Of a DNA stretch of 64,000 nucleotides, positions 25,807 to 36,279 are shown piece by piece. Every line of letters starts with the position of its first letter. Positions within the stretch are counted from its first letter, which is position 1. The stretch is from CAG-698 sp964385755 (GTDB lineage: Bacteria; Bacillota_I; Bacilli_A; ML615J-28; CAG-698): contig CAYLPZ010000006.1 in assembly GCA_964385755.1 (NCBI GenBank), positions 1 to 64,000 of the forward strand. Direction: 5' to 3'. Both the position numbers and the translations under genes were made by a program. The notes below the pieces were generated by a model. That model had not been told where the DNA came from. It saw only the letters and a list, made by a program, of their open reading frames with translations, and ran no database searches.

Positions 25807-26752
25807 ATTTCAAAGAAATGGTAAAAGTAGCTGGGAAAGATGTTGCTTTAGAAACTAGTACTAAGAAATAATATGTTTTTCCAGCTTCTACAGTAAACTT
25901 ATAAGTGAAATTGATATTACTTTCTATATTACCAGAAACATCAGCCAAGCCAAGATTATAGTTTTCTAAGTCATTTGTTGTTCCGATAAATCCAAGGTAT
26001 GGATCTATTTCATTTACCGCAAGCACCTCAGTTGCTAAAGAAGCGATAGTTACTTCTCCACTCTTTTCTGCTTTATAACTAAAGTATTTAGAATTAACAA
26101 CTCCTGCACCTTCAAAGGTAACTTCGTACATACCAAGTGCTATTTCATATGGGTTTTGTTTAGTCCCACTTCCAGTTAAGACACATATTGGTTCTATATA
26201 AATTGTTAAATGCTTATTTTCTTTTGTGGCAACATATGCATTTGGATCATATGTATACCCTTCTGGTAATCCTTCTAAATGTACAAAATAATTACCATCT
26301 TCTAAATCTTTTTCAGCATATCCTTTATCATTAACAACAACAGGTAAAAAACAATTAGTAGCAGAGCACCACTGCACAGCAACACCAGTTACAACACTTC
26401 CATTTGTATATTTTACTTCCACGCTGTAATTATTATTTTTAACTTCAATATTTACACTAGTAGTAAAGTTTAAATAAGTAATTTTTACTTGATGTGTCCC
26501 ACTAGTTTTTAAGGCTTCATAATCAGCAGAATCTATCATTTCTTTTGTTACATTTACTTTTTCTTCTTCTTTATTATTGTAAACAACTAATAATTGTAGC
26601 TTTAGTATTTCAGTTTCAACATTTTCTACTGTAAAAGAATCTGCTATTGATTCATTTACAACGGAAATTGATTCAACTTTTTTATCATTACATGAAATCA
26701 TGCAAAATGTGCAAAGTAGCATAAATATTATACCAATAATTTTTTTTGCCAT
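25805..26752 (-). CDS. Modular lipoprotein with Ig-like N-terminal domain
   Basis: A 315-residue lipoprotein (lipobox CMISC, Cys about residue 21). Residues 28-105 form an Ig-like domain whose NVTKEMIDSADYEALKTSG is nearly repeated in the thioredoxin lipoprotein at 41479-44637. Residues 108-185 resemble a transthyretin/PEGA-like beta-sandwich (DGNYFVHLEGLPEGYTYDPN), also shared with that protein and with the one at 29507-30895. The last 120 residues form a beta-rich domain resembling bacterial pre-peptidase C-terminal domains (YFSYKAEKSGEVTI, VEAGKTYYFLV). GGGAG precedes the ATG. Surface-exposed; ligand unknown. Confidence 0.85.
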   Translation of the reverse strand: MAKKIIGIIFMLLCTFCMISCNDKKVESISVVNESIADSFTVENVETEILKLQLLVVYNNKEEEKVNVTKEMIDSADYEALKTSGTHQVKITYLNFTTSVNIEVKNNNYSVEVKYTNGSVVTGVAVQWCSATNCFLPVVVNDKGYAEKDLEDGNYFVHLEGLPEGYTYDPNAYVATKENKHLTIYIEPICVLTGSGTKQNPYEIALGMYEVTFEGAGVVNSKYFSYKAEKSGEVTIASLATEVLAVNEIDPYLGFIGTTNDLENYNLGLADVSGNIESNINFTYKFTVEAGKTYYFLVLVSKATSFPATFTISLK

Positions 26753-26849
26753 AATTACTCCCCTTTTTCTATATTATATAATAAAAATCTATATAATATT
26801 TTACTATTTTTATGATATTATTTCAAGTAATATATTTATATAAAATAAA

Positions 26850-26893
26850 AGACTTAACTTCAAAATAATAATGAAATTAAGTCTATTTTTTTT
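26850..26893. terminator. Bidirectional terminator
   Basis: AGACTTAA-CTTCA, loop, TGAAA-TTAAGTCT with T-rich tails on both strands. On the minus strand it follows the 813-aa lipoprotein gene. Confidence 0.75.
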
Positions 26894-26951
26894 AATTAAT
26901 TTGTTTTTGCCTTATTAACTTTTTAGTTTTTCAAGGTATACAATTGTTTAA

Positions 26952-29393
26952 TTATTTTGTGAAAACATTTGTTTCTTCACCATATGTAAGTGTAATAGCA
27001 CCATCAGCTAATGTACCTGAAAGTTCGATAGCTTCAGTATCATAAAGTGGAGTAACATTACTAAATGTTAATACACCATCAGCTAATTCCCAAGTGAATT
27101 CTCCTTGATACATACCAGCAGCAGAAGTAATGCTATATGAACCTGTTCCATCACTATTTAATGTTACAGAACTTTCAATTTCCATACCAAATTTATTAGT
27201 AGTAACATAAATGTAATCACCAGAAACATCATCACTTTCAACTTTTGTTAAGAAACCAATTTCCCAACCATCACCATAAGCAGCAAATAATTGTGTACCA
27301 CCAACTAATGTAAATACATAATCATTCATTCCATCTAATACTGTACCATCTGTTGAAGTACAAGTAACTGTTGTACCATCAATAGTATATAAATAATTAT
27401 AATTAGTTACATTTCCCCAGTCATCTACAGAAACACTATATGTTCCATCAGCATTGATAACATAAGTGAAAATTTGAGAGTAAGCATCATATACCCATGT
27501 ACCAACAACTAAATCAGTAACTTTAGGAGCTTCTGTAACAGTAATTACAATTGTAGAAGTTAAATCAGGATTAACTTTAGAAGTTAATTTAACCTCATAT
27601 GTACCTTCAACAGTTGCAGTGAATGTACAAGTTGTAAATGAAGAATCAGAAACCAATGTAGCAGAAGAATCACCAGAAACTAATGTAGCTTCGAATGATG
27701 CATCAGCAAATTGGTTAACAGCAGCACCTAAAACTAAACCAGATCCAATATATGCTGTTGCTTGGCTAGAAGCAGTTACTTCACCATTGATATTAACTCC
27801 AGCTTCAAATGATGATAATGTTGGAGCAGTAACATTTAATGTAAATGTCTTAGAAACTTTTGCAGATGAAATCGTAACCTTATAAGTACCTAAAACATAC
27901 GCACCAATATTAACAACACCATCATAATAACTTCCATAAGCGTTCCAAGTTGAATTACCATCAGCATCAGTAATTTCAACTTTAATTTGATCAACATCTG
28001 TACTAGCTGTTTCAGGGGTAAAATTAGAAATAACTATATTTAATGCTCCACCTTTTTCCATTGCTAAAGTAGCACCATTAACATCGCTACCATCAACTGT
28101 AGCATCAAATCCTTGTAATAAATACTTAGAAGCAGTATGCTCATTTACAAATGTTCTTTCACCATCTTCTTGATATACTCCAACAGAATAAGTATAATCA
28201 GCTTCAGCAAATAGTGATGATAAACCGATAATATTACCTTCTTCATCTTTTTCTAAAGATTCTTCACTGTAATAAACATCAATAATTACATAAGAATCAG
28301 TAACGCTTCCTTTTTCACTTAAAGAAAATTCAACTGAAACAGCTTTTACTTGACCATTTTCTATTACTAAGTAAGAGAATGAATATCTACTTGGGTTACC
28401 ACAAGAAACACAATAGTCAATTGTTTCAAAATATAGTTTTGCTTCTTCGCTTTGAGATTGTTCAAATAAATAATCTATTAATGATTCAATACCATTAATT
28501 TGTGCAGCATAGTTAATTACACTACTAAAACTAACACCTTTTAATGATTCTTCAGTTGTTTCAAGAACTAATGATGCATTTCCTTGTTCGTCAACTGTAA
28601 CACCAAATACTGAACCATCTTCTTCTAATTGATAATATGCATTTTCAGTATAATATTCAGAAGTAAAAATTACATTTAAACAATTTTGTCCAAATTCATA
28701 AGCATAAGCATTTTCATTACCAGATAAACCAATTACAGCACTACCATATTTAACGTTATTTGCGTTAGCAACAGCAGAATCAATAGCTTCTTCAATAGTC
28801 TCATAACCTTTTGCTCCAACTTTTACATTATAAGATACAGTTTGATCATTGTATGAAACTTTAACTTCATATGAACCAATTGTTGTAAATGATTCAACTT
28901 TTTCGCCTTTATCATTTAGTACTTCAAAAGTACAAGCACTTAATTCAACTTTTTCAAGTTTTTCACCTTTGATTTCATAAACTACTAAACCAGTTGTGTC
29001 TAAAGATTCACCAACAACATATGTTAATTTAGTACCAACAATGTTTAATGCAAGTTCAGGATCAACAGGATTTTCAGCTGGTAATACAACATTTACTTGA
29101 TAAGCAGCTGATTGTCCACCAAATGAAACAATAACAGCATATGTTCCAGCGGCACTTAATGATTTAGGAGCATCTACATTTGCTTCAGCTGTTACATCCT
29201 TTTCAGATTCATCTGAATATTTTGCAACAACTTTTAAATCACCTTTAGAGAATGCATCTCCAACAACGAATTCTGTTTTTTGACCAGATAATTCAAGTTC
29301 TGTAACAGTAGGAAAAGTATCACCACATGAAACAAAACATAACATACCTAGTAAAAAAACTAATGATAATATTATTTTTTTCATACTTTTCAT
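26952..29393 (-). CDS. Large Ig-repeat lipoprotein
   Basis: An 813-residue lipoprotein (FVSCGD, Cys about 23). At least two Ig-like domains of bacterial group 3 open it: TEFVVGDAFSKGDLKVVAKY and LTYVVGESLDTTGLVVYEI, each ending in Y-x-V-x-V. A middle domain (about 200-400) has no recognised family. More beta-sandwich modules follow. The last 180 residues hold two repeats that start with GTWVYDAYSQ and SGDYIYVTTN and contain N-[SA]-DGT-[YG]-S, a lipocalin-like or DUF-type beta-barrel. The role is probably surface binding; the ligand is unknown. Own promoter and terminator, GAGGAA before the ATG. Confidence 0.85.
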   Translation of the reverse strand: MKSMKKIILSLVFLLGMLCFVSCGDTFPTVTELELSGQKTEFVVGDAFSKGDLKVVAKYSDESEKDVTAEANVDAPKSLSAAGTYAVIVSFGGQSAAYQVNVVLPAENPVDPELALNIVGTKLTYVVGESLDTTGLVVYEIKGEKLEKVELSACTFEVLNDKGEKVESFTTIGSYEVKVSYNDQTVSYNVKVGAKGYETIEEAIDSAVANANNVKYGSAVIGLSGNENAYAYEFGQNCLNVIFTSEYYTENAYYQLEEDGSVFGVTVDEQGNASLVLETTEESLKGVSFSSVINYAAQINGIESLIDYLFEQSQSEEAKLYFETIDYCVSCGNPSRYSFSYLVIENGQVKAVSVEFSLSEKGSVTDSYVIIDVYYSEESLEKDEEGNIIGLSSLFAEADYTYSVGVYQEDGERTFVNEHTASKYLLQGFDATVDGSDVNGATLAMEKGGALNIVISNFTPETASTDVDQIKVEITDADGNSTWNAYGSYYDGVVNIGAYVLGTYKVTISSAKVSKTFTLNVTAPTLSSFEAGVNINGEVTASSQATAYIGSGLVLGAAVNQFADASFEATLVSGDSSATLVSDSSFTTCTFTATVEGTYEVKLTSKVNPDLTSTIVITVTEAPKVTDLVVGTWVYDAYSQIFTYVINADGTYSVSVDDWGNVTNYNYLYTIDGTTVTCTSTDGTVLDGMNDYVFTLVGGTQLFAAYGDGWEIGFLTKVESDDVSGDYIYVTTNKFGMEIESSVTLNSDGTGSYSITSAAGMYQGEFTWELADGVLTFSNVTPLYDTEAIELSGTLADGAITLTYGEETNVFTK

Positions 29394-29425
29394 ATATTCC
29401 TCTTTCCTTCCTTTTAAGATATATT

Positions 29426-29454
29426 ATTTTATCATTTTTTTACATTTTTTTCAA
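29426..29454 (-). promoter_or_regulatory. Promoter of the Ig-repeat lipoprotein gene
   Basis: Minus strand: TTGAAA (29449-29454), 17 bases, TAAAAT (29426-29431). It overlaps the terminator of the upstream gene. Confidence 0.55.
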
Positions 29455-29455
29455 T

Positions 29456-29490
29456 AAAAACGTTCCATTTGCTGAAAATGAAACGTTTTC
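29456..29490 (-). terminator. Terminator of the long surface-protein gene array
   Basis: Minus strand: AACGTTTCATTT, 5-base loop, AAATGGAACGTT, then TTTATT. It follows the last gene of the array that begins at 61103. Confidence 0.8.
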
Positions 29491-29506
29491 TTTTTTTATA
29501 CATATT

Positions 29507-30895
29507 TTATTTTTCTACGTAATAACCACAAGCGAATAACCACTGATCTTCCTCTTTGGCATATACATCAGCCATTTCTACGAAACCATATCCATCGAAG
29601 AATAACCTTTGTGATAAACTAAACTTTTGTAAAAATTCTTTAAGTTCCATTGTAACATAACATACACCATCGGAATTACATACTGCTGCATATTCATTTT
29701 CAATGAATAATTTATAATTTTCTGTGCCATCTGATACTGTTAAGTCATTATTCCCATTATACTCAATAATATTTAATCCTTGGTCATAATAAGCACATGG
29801 AGCAGTAATTTTAGCACATAATGCAGGGCCAAAAGTATTAGTTACGCTGTCATATACATGCCAAAGTTTTGTTTCTTCGTTATACTTAAAATTATTACCA
29901 TTTAATAGACCTGTTCCATTAGTTAATCCACTATAATAACTTCCTGTTCCACCATCTGAGTTAATATATTTATGAGTAGATGTAGAATATTTATCTGGTA
30001 CTCTAGCAAGTTCACATTCCTTTGCAACCATCAATTTAACATCTGGATGATCAAGTTCATATTTATCATAATATTCAATTGTAAAATCAATAGTAAGTGG
30101 GTATAAATCAATTTTTGATTCCGCAAATACAACAAATGTAAATACACTACCAATTTGTTCATCAGCTAAGCTTAACTTCCATTTGAAGTTTTTTGTGTAG
30201 CCTCCACTTTTACTAGCTCCGCCGTCATTATATGTTTTATCAAAGAATTTCGCCGCAAATGATCCATTCCAAACATCAAGCTTTGGATTAATGATATCTT
30301 CATTGATATTTACATGTGATTCTACTATATATGTTCCAGATTTCTTTGGAGCATATTCGTAATATACTTTATGCGATTTAGAAGTTAAAATAGTTCTATA
30401 TGTTCCAGTTGTAGTGATTTCATACTCTTTGTATAATGCTGTTCCACTACCTTTACTTATTTTTCCAACCTTTACTAGTTCAATCTCTACAGTACTGTTT
30501 TCATTATCTGCATTATAAATATTAGGATTATATGAGTAATTTTCAGGAGCACTCTCTAGATACACGTTATATGAACCATCTAATTTTATTTTCGCATAAC
30601 CATTACTATCAATTACTGCTGAATATTGTGAATAATCATCAGCCCAAATGACAGTAATCTTCTCACCATTTGTTGGAATATATATTTTCTTATTATATAT
30701 TAATGATACACAAAACTCTGTTTTTTCATCGACTGGTTCATCTTGTTTTTTATCGTCTTCATCTTCATTAGGATCTTTATTTTCATCATCTGAGATATCA
30801 ATATCAGGAGGATTATCATCTATCACTTGTCCACATGAAATAAACATAAATAATAGAATAAAAATTAATGATATACTAAATAATTTATTTTTCAT
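29507..30895 (-). CDS. Lipoprotein with novel C-terminal WLxxCxYY domain
   Basis: A 462-residue lipoprotein (MFISCGQ, Cys about 21) with a very acidic linker (about 25-60). The next module (62-130, SYNVYLESAPENYSYNPN) resembles the beta-sandwich of the 315-aa lipoprotein. After a beta-rich module (140-270), the C-terminal region of about 170 residues begins near WHVYDSVTNTFGPAL and ends DQWLFACGYY. The same start and end motifs occur twice in the 1052-aa protein at 41479-44637. I know no family name for it. The gene begins 18 bases after the VWA gene, so it is the last member of the large array. Confidence 0.8.
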   Translation of the reverse strand: MKNKLFSISLIFILLFMFISCGQVIDDNPPDIDISDDENKDPNEDEDDKKQDEPVDEKTEFCVSLIYNKKIYIPTNGEKITVIWADDYSQYSAVIDSNGYAKIKLDGSYNVYLESAPENYSYNPNIYNADNENSTVEIELVKVGKISKGSGTALYKEYEITTTGTYRTILTSKSHKVYYEYAPKKSGTYIVESHVNINEDIINPKLDVWNGSFAAKFFDKTYNDGGASKSGGYTKNFKWKLSLADEQIGSVFTFVVFAESKIDLYPLTIDFTIEYYDKYELDHPDVKLMVAKECELARVPDKYSTSTHKYINSDGGTGSYYSGLTNGTGLLNGNNFKYNEETKLWHVYDSVTNTFGPALCAKITAPCAYYDQGLNIIEYNGNNDLTVSDGTENYKLFIENEYAAVCNSDGVCYVTMELKEFLQKFSLSQRLFFDGYGFVEMADVYAKEEDQWLFACGYYVEK

Positions 30896-30913
30896 TTTCT
30901 TCCTCCTCCTTTT

Positions 30914-33538
30914 CTATCTATTTTTCTTAACTTTCTTAAATAATGCTTTGATATCTTGTAATCTTAATTTTCTCACCATAATATCTACAACAAAAAGACC
31001 TGCAGCCAATGCTAAAAACAATGCGGTAAAATCAAAAACATACTTTTGTACATTTGAAAGGTTATTTACCAAAACAAGGTTACCATCTTCAGACACCTTA
31101 CCATTCACACTTACCATATAATAAAGGTTAGATGCTTCATATATTGTAAATGCGTCATATTCTGGAAGGTATGATACATTATATTTATACTCTGCTTTAT
31201 AATTTAGTTCTCCAAGAGAGTATGATAACTCAAGAACATAACTACCGACTTGGGAAGTAGAAATTTCCGTCATATATTTTTGAACATTTGCATCAATAAT
31301 ACTTGCTAGTATTTTTTCTTCAGATGTTCCATCGGGATATGTCACTTTAATTTTAATTAATGAATCTTTGTTTAAAGTTGGTGCAGTAACAACCACTTCT
31401 GCTATTGTTCCTTTATTGTTACATTCTAATATGAATGCAGTATCTATTCTTTCACTAGGAATATTTGTAGTTACTATGTTGCTTAATACTTGTTTTTCCT
31501 GAACACTTTCCCATAAAGATATCCAATCACCAGAGATAGTTGAAGCAAAAGAAGAAACTTTTCCATTACCATAATCCCAATAACTATACAATGGAATATT
31601 ATACTCTACATCATCAATATCTGTATATGTAGCTTGTAAAACAACCTTAGCACTTAATTTTGCACTATTATTATAAATACCTTTTACATTATTTAAAGTA
31701 GTTATGTTATTTACAAAACTATCTTTTTCTTTAACTATTGTTACAGGCATATCCTGATTTTCAAGAACAACTTCATTTAATGAATTAAATACTTCATTAT
31801 AGATTGTATCTTTAACATCATCAACTTCATGAATATAATGATAATATCCTTTACCAATTGAAGCTAAATCTTTCATTAGCTGAATAGCATCAAGGTCATT
31901 TGTACAAGTTTGAATAGTTGATAAAATAATATTAGCTTCTCTCATAAGCGTAGCATAACGTCGTGATACTGATGTTTGTTCTTTATAAGGAAGTCCATCA
32001 GATATTAAGATTACTTCATTTTTGAAGTTTTCTTGTTCTAATAACGTTTTATAAGTATATCCTAAAGCTTCGCCTAAAAATGTTCCCTGATATGCTTCAT
32101 GTTTATTAATCATTTCTTTAAGTTCATTACGATTAGAAGCATCTTTTAAGGTGAAAAGAGTTTCTACCTCACCATAAAAAACTATGCAAGATACTTTAAC
32201 ATCATCTTCAAGTTTATCTAAGATCTCACAAGCAGCTTTTTTCGCAATTATCAATCGCCCAACTTGTTCCATACTTCTTGAAACATCTAAAAGAATAGTA
32301 ACTGTTTTATTATTATCATCATTACCAAATTTTGTTGGTAAAAGATCACTTAATGCTTGTAATACTTCATCATCTTCATTATTTTGAATATATGTATTAC
32401 CTATAGTAACTAAACTCTTACAAAATTCAGAAACTAATGTATTTAAACTGCTAACTAGTTTTGTATGATTATAGAACTTTCTTATATCAACATTGGAAAT
32501 TACAAATTCATCATAAATGCACAGTTCTTCAACTGTAAAAGGTACTTCATAGTTTCCAATATAAAATGTTATATCAGCATCAGGATATAAAGCAAGTGCT
32601 GCTTCCTTATCAGATAAGTTATCTCCTAGAAATAATACTTTTACTTTTTCTGCCACATTTTGTGCGAATGTATAATTGTTATTTATTTCTAATTCATCAT
32701 CATCAGATGTTACTGTTACTCTATAACGATGTTCCCCTGCTGTAAGTGTGTTAAGCTTAAACGCTACACTATTATAACCCTTTTGTAATGTTTGAGCAGT
32801 TGAGTCATATTCTTCACCATCACAAAATAGTTTGACAATTACTCTTGATTCGCTATTTGCTTGTAAATATACACTAACACTTTCATCATAATTAATGTAT
32901 GTTGAAACAGTGTAAGATACTGAATTAATTTGTACTTCTTTAGTATCTTCCTTTATATTATTATCTAAATAAATTGCATCAACATATATATCATCATTTG
33001 CAAGTGCTTCAACTATTCCAACTAAGTCACTTTCATTTGTCTCTTCGCCATCAGATATTAAAACTATCCTTTTAATCACATTATCTGTAAATAAGTTGGA
33101 AGCAAAGGAAAGAGCAGATGCAATGTCTGTTTGACTATCATCAACTGTAGATTCTTTTACACTTTTAAGTTTTTCTCCAATGTTTACTAAAACCTGTTGA
33201 TCTTTTCCAAAACAAATAACTCCTATTTTTGAATTTCTAGGACTGTTATCTTTTAGATTTTCAATGTATTCATCAATTAAATCTAAATTTTTATTTGAAG
33301 AATAAGATACATCAGCTAAAACATAAATATTTGTTTCAGTTATTACTTTTTCATATGTTGTTTTCACTAATGCTAAACTAACTAAAATAACGATAACTAT
33401 ATGTAATATGAATGAAACAATATTATTTTTAGATTTATTATCCTTATTAACAGAAATTACAAAAGAAACAACAACAATTATCAAAAGAGCTAATAATACA
33501 AATAATAAATATGGTCTATCGAAGCTGACGTTGCTCAT
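30914..33538 (-). CDS. Membrane protein with two VWA domains
   Basis: About 874 residues. Two N-terminal helices (about 9-60) precede a first VWA-like domain whose MIDAS reads LADVSYSSN. Near residue 420 a second VWA domain carries the canonical MIDAS DVSRSM, and a C-terminal helix (about 850) ends the protein. VWA proteins of this kind accompany MoxR ATPases and DUF58 proteins and help assemble or activate client proteins at the membrane. The start is set at the ATG at 33538 (MSNVSFDRPYL), overlapping the preceding gene by 23 bases. The in-frame ATG at 33571 would lengthen the overlap and adds nothing family-like. Confidence 0.88.
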   Translation of the reverse strand: MSNVSFDRPYLLFVLLALLIIVVVSFVISVNKDNKSKNNIVSFILHIVIVILVSLALVKTTYEKVITETNIYVLADVSYSSNKNLDLIDEYIENLKDNSPRNSKIGVICFGKDQQVLVNIGEKLKSVKESTVDDSQTDIASALSFASNLFTDNVIKRIVLISDGEETNESDLVGIVEALANDDIYVDAIYLDNNIKEDTKEVQINSVSYTVSTYINYDESVSVYLQANSESRVIVKLFCDGEEYDSTAQTLQKGYNSVAFKLNTLTAGEHRYRVTVTSDDDELEINNNYTFAQNVAEKVKVLFLGDNLSDKEAALALYPDADITFYIGNYEVPFTVEELCIYDEFVISNVDIRKFYNHTKLVSSLNTLVSEFCKSLVTIGNTYIQNNEDDEVLQALSDLLPTKFGNDDNNKTVTILLDVSRSMEQVGRLIIAKKAACEILDKLEDDVKVSCIVFYGEVETLFTLKDASNRNELKEMINKHEAYQGTFLGEALGYTYKTLLEQENFKNEVILISDGLPYKEQTSVSRRYATLMREANIILSTIQTCTNDLDAIQLMKDLASIGKGYYHYIHEVDDVKDTIYNEVFNSLNEVVLENQDMPVTIVKEKDSFVNNITTLNNVKGIYNNSAKLSAKVVLQATYTDIDDVEYNIPLYSYWDYGNGKVSSFASTISGDWISLWESVQEKQVLSNIVTTNIPSERIDTAFILECNNKGTIAEVVVTAPTLNKDSLIKIKVTYPDGTSEEKILASIIDANVQKYMTEISTSQVGSYVLELSYSLGELNYKAEYKYNVSYLPEYDAFTIYEASNLYYMVSVNGKVSEDGNLVLVNNLSNVQKYVFDFTALFLALAAGLFVVDIMVRKLRLQDIKALFKKVKKNR

Positions 33539-35393
33539 AGCAATACACCATCCAATCCGCAATAAATACAATAATTAAAATAATGAAGAATACTAATAAA
33601 TCATCATATATACCATTAATATATATATCTTTGTTGTCTCCAATTAAACTTAGACTTTCAACTTCAGGGAAAGTATTACTTTCCTCTTCTGGCATATTAA
33701 CATATAGTAAGAATTCTTTTGTCTCATCGCCTATTTTAATTAATACTTTATATGTACCTACTTCATTTAATTTTAATTCTGCTCTTGCAACTTTAGTACT
33801 TAAATAAGAAATATCTCCGCTTGGGCTTTCTACTCTAATACTATCAAAATTAGAAGCTACATTAATTGTGGCTATATCACCACAAACAAACATTGACTTT
33901 TCCATTATATTTGGAAATGAATAATTAAGTAAATTTCTTGATAATACAATGTAATCCATAAGTAGTGGTAAATTTGAATCATGTAGATCAAATGCGAAAA
34001 CTACCTCAATATTACCAGCATCAGTTGAACCGGTAAAAATAACAGGATTACCATCGTGAGTTAATAATGTGGTAAATTTACGATATAATCCATACTTAGC
34101 ATATTTTGCTACATATATTTCATCATCATTTTTCCCTTTAACTAAGTTTTTAAATTCTGCAGTTGAATTTTTTGGATAAGTAAGAAGCATTCCACCATTT
34201 ACTGTATTTTCTTCTTGGTTTTCTTCTTCATAACCTTCTATCATCACAACATCCTGAACGCTAAAACCAGAGCCTTCAATGTTATTCATTATACCAAATA
34301 GCCAAACTGTACCATCAGTTGGCAATTTGCTAGGTGCAAAAGAATCAAAAACATAAAGACTATATCCTGTATATTCTGTAGTATAGTTTTCTCTAGAAAT
34401 AACTTCAACTGAAATATTTCCTAAAGTTTTTATTACTGATTCAATATAAAATGGACGATCACTAATTATTAAAGCATTATATGAATGTTCTTTTTCAACA
34501 TTATAAACAATGTTGATATTATCTATCATTAAATTATCTTCATTCTTAATTTCAGTTTTAATTTGCGTAAAATCTGTTTTAGTACAGATAAAGTTAAATG
34601 GAGTTTTTACACCTTTTAACGCATTTACTTCTAAAGTACTTGCTAATGTTTCATCTACATATACACAAACATTCAAAACTTCATCCTTAGAATATGAGAT
34701 AACATTACCAGTAATTTTTACTGCACCTGCAATTTCTTCATACTGTGTATCAAAAATTGCATAGTTTACTAAATCATTAGTTACATTAATTACTGTAATA
34801 TTTGTTGTTTCATATTCTCTATCAGTTAATAAATAAGTATCAAGTGAAGGATTGTTATTATATAAGTTTTGAACGTAATTTATAACATTATTATAATCAA
34901 CACTTGCACCGGTAGGCTCTGTTTTATTTAATAATTCAATTGCGTTTTCTTTATCAACAGATTTTTCATACACCACTTTTGCTTTATCACCAACAAAAAC
35001 TAATGTATATGTACTACCTTTTCTTGAGTCTAATATTATTTTTTCAATTTCCTTTTTCGCAAGTTCATATTTTGATATTCCTGATTCTAAAGCATTCATA
35101 CTGCCTGAACCATCTAAAATAAAACAATAATCCTTAGCTACATTAGGTATTGTAAATACTGGTTGTGATAAAACTAAGGAAAGCAAAATAATGGCAATTA
35201 TTTGTAATATTAAACTTATGATTCCACTTATTAAACTAACTTGTTTCTTACGTTTTAAAAACTTTTCACTTAATGTCCATAAATAAGTTGATGCAACAAT
35301 TTGTTCAGTATATTTATTTTTGATAATATAAATAATAATAACAATTGGCACCCCAATTAAAGCAAGTAAACCTAAAGGATATGTAAAACTCAT
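33516..35393 (-). CDS. BatA-like membrane protein with VWA domain
   Basis: A 625-residue protein. The first 80 residues (TYPLGLLALIGVPIVIIIYI, then TLSEKFLKRKKQ) match the BatA N-terminal membrane domain. A VWA domain follows with MIDAS LDGSGSMNA near residue 93, then extracellular beta-rich regions, and a C-terminal helix (about 590-612). Works with MoxR and DUF58 in a chaperone-like module, by family knowledge. It overlaps the DUF58 gene by four bases (ATGA) and the next VWA gene by 23, so expression is tightly coupled. Confidence 0.9.
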   Translation of the reverse strand: MSFTYPLGLLALIGVPIVIIIYIIKNKYTEQIVASTYLWTLSEKFLKRKKQVSLISGIISLILQIIAIILLSLVLSQPVFTIPNVAKDYCFILDGSGSMNALESGISKYELAKKEIEKIILDSRKGSTYTLVFVGDKAKVVYEKSVDKENAIELLNKTEPTGASVDYNNVINYVQNLYNNNPSLDTYLLTDREYETTNITVINVTNDLVNYAIFDTQYEEIAGAVKITGNVISYSKDEVLNVCVYVDETLASTLEVNALKGVKTPFNFICTKTDFTQIKTEIKNEDNLMIDNINIVYNVEKEHSYNALIISDRPFYIESVIKTLGNISVEVISRENYTTEYTGYSLYVFDSFAPSKLPTDGTVWLFGIMNNIEGSGFSVQDVVMIEGYEEENQEENTVNGGMLLTYPKNSTAEFKNLVKGKNDDEIYVAKYAKYGLYRKFTTLLTHDGNPVIFTGSTDAGNIEVVFAFDLHDSNLPLLMDYIVLSRNLLNYSFPNIMEKSMFVCGDIATINVASNFDSIRVESPSGDISYLSTKVARAELKLNEVGTYKVLIKIGDETKEFLLYVNMPEEESNTFPEVESLSLIGDNKDIYINGIYDDLLVFFIILIIVFIADWMVYCYEQRQLR

Positions 35394-36274
35394 TTCATTA
35401 CCTCCATTTCAGGTAATTCTTTTAAGAATATTTCACTTATCGATTTTTCACTTGGTACAAGCATATAATTTGCACCTCTTACACGACAATAGTTTGTGAT
35501 TCTATTAATTGTATAATTTAATGCTTCATTATAAGCTTTAATAATCTCTCTATTAATATTCTTTCGATACTCTAAGTTAATGTTTTCCGAATCATAGAAG
35601 TGAACTTTTCCACGAATTGTTGGTTTTAGTTCTTCTTTTGATAATATTTGAAAACATATTAAATCTCTTTTCTTACTAACTAAATGATCAATAGCTGTTT
35701 CGTAATCATTGTCAGTTAAAAAATCTGAAATAATAATTGACATACCATCTCCATAACCAACATTAGTTGGTAGTAAACTTTCAGTGATAAATACATCATC
35801 GCCAAATTCAATATTATTCAGTTTACCAATTTCATTATAAAAAGCTTCTTTTCCTATAATTTGTGATACAACTTCGTTTATCCTATTATTTCTAATTGAA
35901 TAAATAGATACTCTATCCATTTCACAAATTGAGAGGTATGCCAAAGTAGCAGCAATCTTTAAAGCCATTTCTGCCTTGTTACTTTGACCATAATCCATTG
36001 AATGACTTGCATCAATATAAATTCGTGTATGAACTTGTCTTTCATCTAAATATAGTTTAAGGTACAATTTCTCAAGTCTACCATAACAGTTCCAATCTAT
36101 CTTTGTAATATCATCTCCTGGAATATATTCACGATGATCAACAAATTCACATGATGAACCATGTATCTTACTTTGGTGATTGCCACCAAACAAGCCTTTC
36201 AAATTATTTTTAAGTATTATTTGTAAAGATTCAACCTGCTGTAAAAATTCTTCGTTGATTACATATTTACTCAT
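35390..36274 (-). CDS. DUF58 protein of the MoxR module
   Basis: A 294-residue soluble protein. The family signature EYIPGDDITKIDWNCYGR (residues 50-67) is followed by a VWA-like fold with IYIDASHSMDYG. DUF58 proteins are almost always encoded next to MoxR ATPases and are thought to link them to membrane VWA partners. The gene starts five bases after the moxR-like stop and ends in an ATGA overlap with the BatA-like gene. The TGA there is good evidence that UGA is a stop codon in this organism. Confidence 0.95.
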   Translation of the reverse strand: MSKYVINEEFLQQVESLQIILKNNLKGLFGGNHQSKIHGSSCEFVDHREYIPGDDITKIDWNCYGRLEKLYLKLYLDERQVHTRIYIDASHSMDYGQSNKAEMALKIAATLAYLSICEMDRVSIYSIRNNRINEVVSQIIGKEAFYNEIGKLNNIEFGDDVFITESLLPTNVGYGDGMSIIISDFLTDNDYETAIDHLVSKKRDLICFQILSKEELKPTIRGKVHFYDSENINLEYRKNINREIIKAYNEALNYTINRITNYCRVRGANYMLVPSEKSISEIFLKELPEMEVMK

Positions 36275-36279
36275 AATGC

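Noticed and set aside
35390..35393. Mycoplasma genetic code (UGA = Trp)
   Set aside because: A TGA stop is used in an ATGA gene overlap, and Trp residues in conserved motifs are encoded by TGG.
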